This document shows, piece after piece, positions 31,722 to 39,178 of a DNA stretch of 49,491 nt. How positions within the stretch are numbered: the stretch's first letter is position 1; each line of letters starts with the position of its first letter. A model generated the notes under the pieces. That model did no database searches. It saw only the letters and a list, made by a program, of their open reading frames with translations, and had not been told where the DNA came from. Position numbers and translations under genes: made by a program. The stretch comes from Ruminococcus flavefaciens (GTDB lineage: Bacteria > Bacillota > Clostridia > Oscillospirales > Ruminococcaceae), in assembly GCA_902766595.1 (NCBI GenBank), contig CACXEJ010000077.1, positions 1 to 49,491 of the forward strand, given 5' to 3'.

Positions 31722-32987
31722 ATGAGATATAACAGGACCGAACTTTCCGGAAATATCGGTTTTTCTTCGATCATTGACGAAAAGTTCAAGACGGCTGGGC
31801 TGGTAGTCCGTTTCATCACGGAGCTCTCAGGCGAGAAAGCCGCGGCTAACGCGCTCGGTATCGGAGTGCTCTCATCATCGAGTGCCGAGTACAGGACGCT
31901 TGCCGAGCTCAACGAAAAGCTCTCGTCCCTCTACGGTGCTTCACTCACCACATTCACAAGAAAACGCGGCGACGTTCAGGTGCTGGGACTGAGTGCTTCG
32001 TGGATAGACAAGAGGTACGCTTTCGACGGCGAGGATCTCGATAAGGAGATGCTCGGCATAATACGCGGCTGCATATTCGAGCCCAATGCCGAAAACAGCG
32101 AATTCGATGCCGATTCCTATATGATAACCAAGAATGATCTCCTCGACCGTATCGACGCCGAGCTCAACAACAAGCGCGGCTACGCTCTTTCGAGGGCTGC
32201 CGAGATAGCTTTCCGCGGCGAACCGGCTGAGTTCTCCTGCTACGGCACTAAGGAGTCCGCAAGCAAAGTTACCTCTGCCGAGGCTTATGCGGCTTACAGA
32301 AAGCTGCTCGAGACGGCACAGGTCGAGATATGCTATATAGCGCCCGAGGAGGATCCGGCAGTGCTTGAGATGTTCCGCGAGAGCTTCGGGGCTGTCAGCA
32401 GGAACTCCGGAAAGGTAACATTCAGGAGCGTTAGCCCTGCAAAGCCGGAGACCATTACCGAGTCGGACGAGTTCGACGTGCTCCAGTGCAAGATGGTAAT
32501 GAGCTTCAAGACCGACTCAGACGATATGTTCGCAACAAAGCTGCTGAGCACTGTCTTTGGCGAGACCCCTGTCTCAAAGCTGTTTATGAATGTCCGCGAG
32601 AAGCTCAGTCTCTGCTATTACTGTGCCTGCCGCTACACCTACTCCAAGGGCAGCATAATGGTGGACATCGGCGTTGAGCGCGAGAACATCGAAAAGGCAA
32701 AGGCGGAGATACTCCGTCAGCTCGACGAGATAAAACAGGGAAATATCACCGATGCGGACATCGAAAGCGCTCTTCTCAGCCTTGACAATGCCCTCACACA
32801 GATCGGCGATACGCCTTCCTCATATTCGGCGTGGTACTTCGAGCGTTTCTGCGACGGAGAGATAGTTACTCCTGAAGAGCAGTACGAGAACTACAAGAAG
32901 GTCACCAAGGAACGCATAATCAAGGCTGCAAATTCGCTCAGCCTTGACAGCGTTTATCTTATGCTCGATAAGGAGGAACAGGCTTAA
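31722..32987 (+). CDS. yfmF: M16 family peptidase-like protein YfmF (degenerate)
   Basis: A 421-residue M16 (insulinase-like) fold protein lacking the HxxEH zinc motif, as expected for the inactive partner of YfmH. It shows the family start RVRF/VRFITELSGEKAAANALGIGVL, LNEKLSSLYGASLTTFTRKRGDVQ, and FMNVREKLSLCYYCACRYTYSKGSIMVDIGV near residue 285. YfmF/YfmH are linked in Firmicutes to modification of elongation factor P; no efp gene is seen here. ACAGGAG lies before the ATG. The stop overlaps the yfmH ATG by one base (TAATGG). Confidence 0.9.
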   Translation: MRYNRTELSGNIGFSSIIDEKFKTAGLVVRFITELSGEKAAANALGIGVLSSSSAEYRTLAELNEKLSSLYGASLTTFTRKRGDVQVLGLSASWIDKRYAFDGEDLDKEMLGIIRGCIFEPNAENSEFDADSYMITKNDLLDRIDAELNNKRGYALSRAAEIAFRGEPAEFSCYGTKESASKVTSAEAYAAYRKLLETAQVEICYIAPEEDPAVLEMFRESFGAVSRNSGKVTFRSVSPAKPETITESDEFDVLQCKMVMSFKTDSDDMFATKLLSTVFGETPVSKLFMNVREKLSLCYYCACRYTYSKGSIMVDIGVERENIEKAKAEILRQLDEIKQGNITDADIESALLSLDNALTQIGDTPSSYSAWYFERFCDGEIVTPEEQYENYKKVTKERIIKAANSLSLDSVYLMLDKEEQA

Positions 32988-34264
32988 TGGAGAAAGAACT
33001 CATCAGAAGCGAACGCACCGGCGACAGCTGCGTACACGTCAAGCACAGGAGCGGTCTTGATATTTATATATGCGAAATGCCCGGTTTCAGCAGCGTTGAA
33101 GCGCTGTTCGGCACTAAGTACGGCTCCGTGAACACGATGTTCCGCCAGAAGGGCGACGCGGATTTCACAACTGTCCCCGAGGGCATAGCCCACTTCCTCG
33201 AGCACAAGCTCTTCGAGAACGAGGACTGCGATGTGTTTGAGCTTTACGCAAAGACAGGCGCTTCCGGAAACGCCTTTACCTCATTTGACAAGACGGCATA
33301 TCTCTTCAGCTGCTCAAAGAACTATCAGGAGTCGCTGAGGATACTCCTCGACTTCGTTCAGAAGCCATATTTCACCAAGGAGACCGTTGACAAGGAACAG
33401 GGTATCATAGGTCAGGAGATTAAGATGACCAACGATAACCCGGAATGGCGCGTGTTCTTCAATATGCTCCGCTGTATGTACCACGAGCACCCCGTGAAGA
33501 TCGACATCGCCGGCACTGTTGAGAGTATCGCAAAGATAGACGCTGATCTGCTCTACAAGTGCTACTACACCTTCTACAATCTGAACAATATGGTCCTTTC
33601 CATTGCCGGAAACATCAGCGCGGACGAGGTGCTCGCAATATGCGACGAGTGCCTGAAGGACTGCGATGACAAGGGACTCGAAACCGTTTTCCCCGATGAG
33701 TCTGACACAATAGTAAAGTCAGAGATAAGGGAAAAGCAGCCCGTCGGCGCTCCGATATTCAACCTCGGCTACAAGTGCGGAGCCTGCACCGGTGAGGAGA
33801 GGCTCAGAAAGACTATGGTCGCTTCTATCGTGTCATCGCTCCTCTCGGACGCTTCTTCGGATATGTATCAGAGACTGCTCAAAGCCGGTATCATCAATTC
33901 CAGCTTCGGCACTGAGGTATTCACCGGAGACGGCTACTTCACCGTGATATTCAGCGGCGAGTCCGGCAGTCCGGAAAAGGTCAGGGACGCTGTTACTGAC
34001 GAGGTCGACCGTATGCTCAGCGAGGGCATATGCGAGAAGGATTTCCAGCGTATAAAGAAGTCCACCTACGGTATGTTCGTGAGAGAGCTCAACAACGTTG
34101 AAGCAGTCGCAAATCTTATGATGAACTCCCATATGGACGGCGTAGGACCTTATGATGCGATAAACGTCATCTCCGGAATAACCTCGGAGGACGCTCTTGC
34201 GTTTATGAAAAATGAACTCAGACGCGACAGGCTTGTAATGTCCGTCATAGAAGGTGAGGGATAA
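32987..34264 (+). CDS. yfmH: M16 family peptidase YfmH
   Basis: A 425-residue M16 protein with the inverted zinc motif HFLEH in GIAHFLEHKLFENEDCDVFELYAK (residues about 63-87) and a downstream Glu in the EQGIIGQEIKM segment near 145, completing the metal site. It is the active partner of YfmF. The gene overlaps yfmF by one base and ends 2 bases before lgt, so yfmF, yfmH, lgt and folD look like one operon from the repeat-borne promoter. Confidence 0.92.
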   Translation: MEKELIRSERTGDSCVHVKHRSGLDIYICEMPGFSSVEALFGTKYGSVNTMFRQKGDADFTTVPEGIAHFLEHKLFENEDCDVFELYAKTGASGNAFTSFDKTAYLFSCSKNYQESLRILLDFVQKPYFTKETVDKEQGIIGQEIKMTNDNPEWRVFFNMLRCMYHEHPVKIDIAGTVESIAKIDADLLYKCYYTFYNLNNMVLSIAGNISADEVLAICDECLKDCDDKGLETVFPDESDTIVKSEIREKQPVGAPIFNLGYKCGACTGEERLRKTMVASIVSSLLSDASSDMYQRLLKAGIINSSFGTEVFTGDGYFTVIFSGESGSPEKVRDAVTDEVDRMLSEGICEKDFQRIKKSTYGMFVRELNNVEAVANLMMNSHMDGVGPYDAINVISGITSEDALAFMKNELRRDRLVMSVIEGEG

Positions 34265-34266
34265 TT

Positions 34267-35652
34267 ATGACGGTAGACAGGATAAAGGATACCAATGAGA
34301 TATACTTCCCGAAGCTCGGCTGGAGATTTCACATTGATCCGACTGCTTTTAAAATAGGAAGCATCGAGATACAGTGGTACGGCATACTGATAACGATAGG
34401 TCTGCTGCTTGCACTCCTGTACTGCTTCCCTCGTATGAAGCGCTTCGGACTCGATACCGACAGAACGGTCGATGCGGTCATCGGAGGAATACTCGGAGGC
34501 ATAATCGGCGCGAGACTCTATTATGTTGCATTTAACTTTGACGAATACAAGAAGGACAGCTTCGGCGAGACGGTCAAGGCGATTGTGAATACCCGTGAGG
34601 GCGGACTTGCCATATACGGCGGAATTATCGGTGCGATCGCGGTCGGACTGATAATATGCAGGGTGCGCAAGGTCAAGATACTGCCGATGCTCGATATAAC
34701 TGTTCTCGGCTTCCTTATCGGACAGGGCATAGGCCGCTGGGGCAACTTTGTCAATCAGGAGGCATTCGGTGAGAACACCAGCAATTTCCTTGGTATGACC
34801 GGCGGAAAGATACAGGATACCATTTACACTAACGCGACCTTCATTGACGGCAAGCTCTCTGACGGAAGTGTGGATTACCTCCAGACCGTACATCCCTGCT
34901 TCTTCTATGAGTCGATGTGGTGTCTGCTTGGATTTTTCCTGCTTTCGTGGTACTCAAAGCGCAGAAAGTACGACGGACAGATACTTCTGCTCTATATGAG
35001 CTGGTACGGCGCTGAGCGCTTTGTAGTTGAGGGACTCCGCACGGACAGCCTTTACATCGGAAGCAGCGACCTCAGAGTGTCGCAGCTCCTTTCAGCAGTT
35101 CTCTTCGTGGTATCAGTGATACTTCAGATCGTATTCTACTCGAAGTACCGCAGAGATCCCGAGTCCTGCGTGCTTTATGCGAGCACGGAGGAGTCGCACA
35201 GACTCATCGAGGAAGCCCGCAGAAAGCGTATGGGTATGCCCGCTGAGGACATTCACGCTATGATGGGCGACGACGATGACGAGGAATTCGATGATGATTT
35301 CGACGACGATTTCGACGATGACGATGATGAGCCGTCAGGCTCTTCGATACTCGGTGACGATGATGAGGACGAGGAAAGCGTTCCGGAAGCCGCTGCTGAA
35401 AAGGCTGAGGAAGCAGCCGAAGCTGTTGAAGAAAAGGCAGAAGATGCCGCTGAGGCAGTTGAAGATAAGGCTGAGGAAGTCGCCGCAGCCGTTGAGGAAA
35501 AGGCAGAAGAAGCCGTTGATGCTGCTGTTGATAAGGCAGAGGAGATCGGTGACGGTATAGAAGAAAAGTACAGTGCCCTTGCGGAGAGCGTTGATGAAAA
35601 ACTCAGCGGTGCTTCCGGAAAGAGCGCCCACAATAAGAAAAAACGTTCATAA
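34267..35652 (+). CDS. lgt: Prolipoprotein diacylglyceryl transferase with long acidic repeat tail
   Basis: A 461-residue membrane enzyme that moves diacylglycerol from phosphatidylglycerol to the lipobox Cys of exported lipoproteins. The Lgt core (about 15-300) has GGLAIYGGIIGA near residue 114 and the GQGIGRWGNFVNQEAFG signature near 154. Lgt is usually under 300 residues; this one adds about 160. Residues 335-375 are Asp/Glu-rich, and 379-444 are six 11-residue units of KAEEAAEAVEE type, ending with a basic HNKKKRS. Several lipoproteins in the window are substrates. The added tail is unusual. Confidence 0.93.
   Translation: MTVDRIKDTNEIYFPKLGWRFHIDPTAFKIGSIEIQWYGILITIGLLLALLYCFPRMKRFGLDTDRTVDAVIGGILGGIIGARLYYVAFNFDEYKKDSFGETVKAIVNTREGGLAIYGGIIGAIAVGLIICRVRKVKILPMLDITVLGFLIGQGIGRWGNFVNQEAFGENTSNFLGMTGGKIQDTIYTNATFIDGKLSDGSVDYLQTVHPCFFYESMWCLLGFFLLSWYSKRRKYDGQILLLYMSWYGAERFVVEGLRTDSLYIGSSDLRVSQLLSAVLFVVSVILQIVFYSKYRRDPESCVLYASTEESHRLIEEARRKRMGMPAEDIHAMMGDDDDEEFDDDFDDDFDDDDDEPSGSSILGDDDEDEESVPEAAAEKAEEAAEAVEEKAEDAAEAVEDKAEEVAAAVEEKAEEAVDAAVDKAEEIGDGIEEKYSALAESVDEKLSGASGKSAHNKKKRS
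35401..35598 (+). repeat. Six 33-bp (11-codon) repeats in lgt
   Basis: Units begin at 35401, 35434, 35467, 35500, 35533 and 35566, each starting with Lys; the first four follow K-A-E-E/D-x-A/V.. with small and acidic residues. The 11-residue period is that of amphipathic helices in apolipoproteins, synucleins and LEA proteins. Confidence 0.92.
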
Positions 35653-35670
35653 TTTCAGGAGGAACATAAA

Positions 35671-36528
35671 ATGGCACAGATCATAGACGGAAAACAGGTT
35701 TCAGCAAGCGTTAAGCAGGAAGTTAAGGACGAGGCTGCAAAGCTCCGCGAGGAAAAGGGACTCAAGGTAGGTCTTGCGGTAGTTATCGTCGGAAACAATC
35801 CGGCTTCAAGAGTATATGTCAACAACAAGAAGAAAGCCTGCGAGGCAGTCGGTTTCCAGTCGTTCGAGTATGCACTTGACGAGGCAACAACTCAGGAGCA
35901 GCTCCTCGACCTCGTGAACGTTCTCAACCGCGATGACAGAGTGAACGGCATACTTGTTCAGCTCCCTCTGCCCAAGCACATCGACGAGAAAACAGTCATC
36001 AATGCTATCTCGCCCGAGAAGGACGTTGACGCTTTCCACCCTGTAAATGTCGGCAAGATAATGATAGGCGAGTACGCATTCCTGCCCTGTACTCCTGCCG
36101 GAGTTATGCGTCTCATCGCAAGCACAGGCACTGAGATTGCCGGCAAGCAGTGCGTTGTTATCGGAAGAAGCAACATCGTCGGCAAGCCTATGGCGATGCT
36201 CCTCCTCCACGAGAGCGGCACTGTTACAGTATGCCATTCCAAGACAAAGAACCTCAAGGAGATATGTCTCGGAGCTGATATACTTGTCGTTGCAGTCGGA
36301 CGAGCTAACTTCGTTACCGGCGATATGATAAAGGAGGGCGCTGTCGTTATCGACGTAGGTATGAACCGCCTCGATGACGGAAGACTCTGCGGCGATGTTG
36401 AGTTTGAGTCAGCTGAGAAGAAGGCTTCCTACATAACTCCCGTTCCGGGCGGCGTAGGACCGATGACCATTGCAATGCTTATGAAGAATACCCTCACTGC
36501 TGCAAAACAGCAGAACGGTCTGGCATAA
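35671..36528 (+). CDS. folD: Methylenetetrahydrofolate dehydrogenase/cyclohydrolase
   Basis: A 285-residue FolD that interconverts 5,10-methylene-THF and 10-formyl-THF. It has the signature VGNNPASRVYVNNKKKACEAVGF near residue 42, with Tyr and Lys of the active site; VQLPLPKHIDEKTVINAISPEKDVDAFHPVNVG near 98; the Rossmann motif VVIGRSNIVGKPMAMLL near 165; and TPVPGGVGPMTIAMLM near 258. CAGGAGG lies before the ATG, 18 bases after lgt. A terminator follows the stop at 36536. Confidence 0.97.
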   Translation: MAQIIDGKQVSASVKQEVKDEAAKLREEKGLKVGLAVVIVGNNPASRVYVNNKKKACEAVGFQSFEYALDEATTQEQLLDLVNVLNRDDRVNGILVQLPLPKHIDEKTVINAISPEKDVDAFHPVNVGKIMIGEYAFLPCTPAGVMRLIASTGTEIAGKQCVVIGRSNIVGKPMAMLLLHESGTVTVCHSKTKNLKEICLGADILVVAVGRANFVTGDMIKEGAVVIDVGMNRLDDGRLCGDVEFESAEKKASYITPVPGGVGPMTIAMLMKNTLTAAKQQNGLA

Positions 36529-36535
36529 TGATAAG

Positions 36536-36565
36536 AAAAAGCGCACCTTTACGGTGCGCTTTTTT
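36536..36565. terminator. Bidirectional rho-independent terminator
   Basis: Stem GCGCACC/GGTGCGC (36541-36547 with 36553-36559) is flanked by five As and six Ts. It ends folD on the plus strand and could end the anti-sigma gene on the minus strand. Confidence 0.92.
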
Positions 36566-36586
36566 ATGGCAATAACATTGTGTGTT

Positions 36587-36611
36587 GCAGGGGCGGCGTT
36601 CCGCCGCCCGC
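36587..36611 (+). repeat. GTAGGG-family hairpin repeat, variant head GCAGGGG
   Basis: GCAGGGGCGGCGTTCCGCCGCCCGC-type copy with paired GGGCGGC-type arms; T of the usual head is C. It follows the folD terminator. Confidence 0.78.
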
Positions 36612-36638
36612 ACAAATCAGTTTTTTGTTTGGATACCG

Positions 36639-38318
36639 TCATTCGTCGAGGAAATCGAGGTCTGAACGCCCCTCGGTACTGATACCTGCTTTCTCTATCT
36701 CCTGTTTGAATTCCTGAGGAGTCATAACAGATGAAGCTGCTTTATCGCCGTCAAGGAAGGTCTTTGTTTCCATTGTGAAATCAGCTGTACCGTCATCATT
36801 TATTCTTCCGGCTCTGAGAACCATTCCTGTTTCGATGTCTATCCACTGCTCGCTTTTATGGTAATCTTCGCCCTGTGCTTTGGTCGGCGGGGGAGCGTAG
36901 GTAAATACAGCGCATTTCCTGCCAAGGAATTCTTCGGTGCCTTTTAAAGAGAAGTCACCTGACTCATACGATGAAAAATCCGGTTTGTACAGAGTCAGAG
37001 GAGACTCGTTGTCCTCTGAAAGGGAAGCTGTTTCGTTCTGGTCGATTGTCAAAGACAGATTTTTGCCTTTATATCTGTATTCGATCGCATTGAGAGCTGT
37101 TTCCGAGAGCTTTACGTTGAGTGTCATATCCTTCGGATTGAAGGTGGTCCCGCTTTTTTCAGCAGTATGTCTGTAATAGTAAATGTCCTTTGAGCGATCG
37201 TATGCTTTGATGTAATGACCGGCTTTTGTATCATATTCGTGATAGAAACAGGACAGTGCATTGGCGCGTTCATTCCATTGGCTGATAAGCTCTTCCTTGG
37301 TGAATTCAGCGTTCGGAGCGTCTTTGAGCGGCTCGTCGAGGAAGTCGAGGCTGAGTCCGTCTTCGAGAGTATAGCCGCCTTCGGTTATGAGATTTTTTAT
37401 ATCCTGTGGAGTGGGAATCATAGTTGCTTCGTCGTTGAGATAGAACTTAGAAGTTTCAAGCGGATATTCAACGCTGCCGTCCTCGTTGAAAAAAGCAGCT
37501 CTGATTATGATACCTGTTTCGAGGTCGATATACAGTTTGTTCTTGTTTTTTTTGTCCTCGGGCGGAGTATCGAATGGCAGGTAGCTTACAACAGCGCATT
37601 TCCTGCCGATATACTCCTCTGTTCCCTCTATCGACAAGTCAGAGATGTCCTTATAGGAGGCGTTAAGGTTGGAGAATTTGAGATGGGCAGGATTTTCAAC
37701 AACTGTCTGATCGCTCCATAATGTGAGGCGCCTGTTGTTATAGCAGTAGTCTTTGATCTTGGAATTGACCATTTCACGGTAGCAGATATTGTTTATATGG
37801 TCAACAGCCTTTATGCGGAGCTCTCCGTTTTCGGAGCACTCCATATAGCACTTGTCATAATATTTTTCAGAATTCATTACGCGGTCGAGGAGCCATTCTT
37901 CGGTCAGCTCATTTGGAGCATCGGTATTGCTCTCGGCAGTTTCGGTCACTGAATACACCTCGGTACTCAGGGGCACAGACTGAGTTGCAGCAACAACAGT
38001 GCTTTCGCTGTCTTTGAGTGTCTTGCTGTTTTTCATCAGAGCTATGCTTCCGGCAACTGTTCCGGCTATGAGCACGAATGAGGCTGCCATTGCAAGCGGT
38101 CTGAGCCATACCGGTCTCTTTACGCGGTCAACGCCGCTGACGGTGCTGCCGGAGTCGGGTGCTTCGCCGGATCTTTTCAGCGCGATGCGCTTTTCGACCT
38201 CGCGGTAGATACGGTCGGCTTCTTCTTTGGTGTGCTGCGGGTATTCCTCTGCGATGCGGCTGATAGTATCGTCATCTGCATCACGGAGCATATCAGTAAG
38301 TTCATTTTTGTCTTTCAT
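36639..38318 (-). CDS. Membrane anti-sigma-like protein with duplicated outer domain
   Basis: A 559-residue protein. ATG 38318 has GGAG 8 bases upstream, inside the end of the sigma gene; a start at 38336 would remove the site. The N-terminal 60 residues are an acidic/basic helical cytoplasmic part, residues 71-95 form a single membrane helix, and the outer part holds two repeats (about 138-329 and 340-559). Both repeats include GTEE(Y/F)(I/L)GRKCAV, a (W)IDIETG(M/I)(V/I)(L/I)RA strand pair and end in DFLDE. This resembles LolA/RseB-like sensor folds. Adjacent to an ECF sigma factor it probably binds it at the membrane. The cytoplasmic binding domain is not a known one by eye. Confidence 0.8.
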   Translation of the reverse strand: MKDKNELTDMLRDADDDTISRIAEEYPQHTKEEADRIYREVEKRIALKRSGEAPDSGSTVSGVDRVKRPVWLRPLAMAASFVLIAGTVAGSIALMKNSKTLKDSESTVVAATQSVPLSTEVYSVTETAESNTDAPNELTEEWLLDRVMNSEKYYDKCYMECSENGELRIKAVDHINNICYREMVNSKIKDYCYNNRRLTLWSDQTVVENPAHLKFSNLNASYKDISDLSIEGTEEYIGRKCAVVSYLPFDTPPEDKKNKNKLYIDLETGIIIRAAFFNEDGSVEYPLETSKFYLNDEATMIPTPQDIKNLITEGGYTLEDGLSLDFLDEPLKDAPNAEFTKEELISQWNERANALSCFYHEYDTKAGHYIKAYDRSKDIYYYRHTAEKSGTTFNPKDMTLNVKLSETALNAIEYRYKGKNLSLTIDQNETASLSEDNESPLTLYKPDFSSYESGDFSLKGTEEFLGRKCAVFTYAPPPTKAQGEDYHKSEQWIDIETGMVLRAGRINDDGTADFTMETKTFLDGDKAASSVMTPQEFKQEIEKAGISTEGRSDLDFLDE

Positions 38319-38332
38319 ATCACATACTCCTT

Positions 38333-38884
38333 TCATAGAAGTCCGTTGAATTTTTCTCTGAGTTTTTTCAGTGAGCGTGAAGACCTTATTCTCACCGCTG
38401 CCGGTGAGAGACCGGTGATCGCCGCGATCTCGCGCGAATTTCTCTCATAGAAAAATTTATGTATAAGTATGTCAGAATCAGGTTCGCCAAGCTGGCGGAT
38501 ATGATCGAGTATCTGATGTATGAGGGCTTTGTTCTCAGCCGAAGCCGCAATGTCCTCGCCTGTGGAAATACTTCCTGCCGCTTCGTCATCGAGCGAATAA
38601 CCGGCGGTGACTTTTCTTCTGAGCGAACGGTAAGCGCTTATCGCTTTATGCTTGGCAACAGTGCCGATATAGGCTTTGAGACTGCCGCTCATATCAGTGT
38701 CTGCATTTATCAGTATATCAGCGAACGAGTCGATGACACAGTCCTCGATGTCAGCCTGATTACCGGTGCCTCTCAGGATATTCAGGGCGATCGCATAGAC
38801 GTAATTGTAGTATTCGTCGAACAGAGCACGCTGCCCCTGAGCGGGGGATCTTCGTATCAGATCCAGTATGTCGCTGTCATTCAT
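38333..38884 (-). CDS. ECF-family RNA polymerase sigma factor
   Basis: A 183-residue sigma-70 family protein with region 2 (about 8-75, ALFDEYYNYVYAIALNILRGTG then AEDC-like DIEDCVIDSFADIL) and region 4 (about 125-180, helix-turn-helix REIAAITGLSPAAVRIRSSRSLKKLREKF). Sigma regions 1 and 3 are absent, as in ECF factors. ATG 38884 is preferred because AAGGAG lies 9 bases upstream. The anti-sigma-like gene follows 14 bases downstream. It is divergent from the GH5-dockerin pair. Its own promoter is TTGATT-17-TATAAT at 39049-39021. Confidence 0.9.
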   Translation of the reverse strand: MNDSDILDLIRRSPAQGQRALFDEYYNYVYAIALNILRGTGNQADIEDCVIDSFADILINADTDMSGSLKAYIGTVAKHKAISAYRSLRRKVTAGYSLDDEAAGSISTGEDIAASAENKALIHQILDHIRQLGEPDSDILIHKFFYERNSREIAAITGLSPAAVRIRSSRSLKKLREKFNGLL

Positions 38885-38989
38885 ACCTGTATTCTCCTTT
38901 CGCAAGCAGATCTGCTTTCACTTACACATACGCCGGAAAGACAAAAGTGTTTCAGGATCTCTGAAAAAATTTTGCAGCTGACTTCCATT

Positions 38990-39020
38990 GATAAAAGTGT
39001 GATTTGTGATAACTTTTATC
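38990..39020. promoter_or_regulatory. Inverted repeat in the sigma-gene leader
   Basis: GATAAAAGT (38990-38998) and ACTTTTATC (39012-39020) are perfect inverted arms around 13 bases, directly next to the minus-strand -10. Without a T run it reads as a protein-binding site rather than a terminator. Confidence 0.6.
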
Positions 39021-39049
39021 ATTATACAACATTGCGGCAGAATAATCAA
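39021..39049 (-). promoter_or_regulatory. Promoter of the sigma/anti-sigma genes
   Basis: On the minus strand, TTGATT (39049-39044) and TATAAT (39026-39021) are 17 bases apart. The start would be near 39014, inside the inverted repeat. Confidence 0.8.
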
Positions 39050-39080
39050 TCAATATCTGGGAATTTTTGCGGTTTTGCCC

Positions 39081-39109
39081 TTGACAACGTGTGTTCCTGA
39101 TGTTATAAT
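39081..39109 (+). promoter_or_regulatory. Consensus promoter of the first GH5 gene
   Basis: TTGACA (39081-39086) and TATAAT (39104-39109) are 17 bases apart, a perfect sigma-A match; start near 39116. It is divergent from the sigma-gene promoter, 32 bases away. Confidence 0.88.
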
Positions 39110-39178
39110 ATAGATGACTATATACTGATGCTGTCCGAAGCACTAAGGACAGAAAAAAGTATGAGAGGGGTAATAAAA

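Noticed and set aside
35253..35633. Antisense Ser/Ala-rich frame in the lgt tail
   Set aside because: It arises from reading the 33-bp Lys/Glu/Ala repeat backwards; no start signals.
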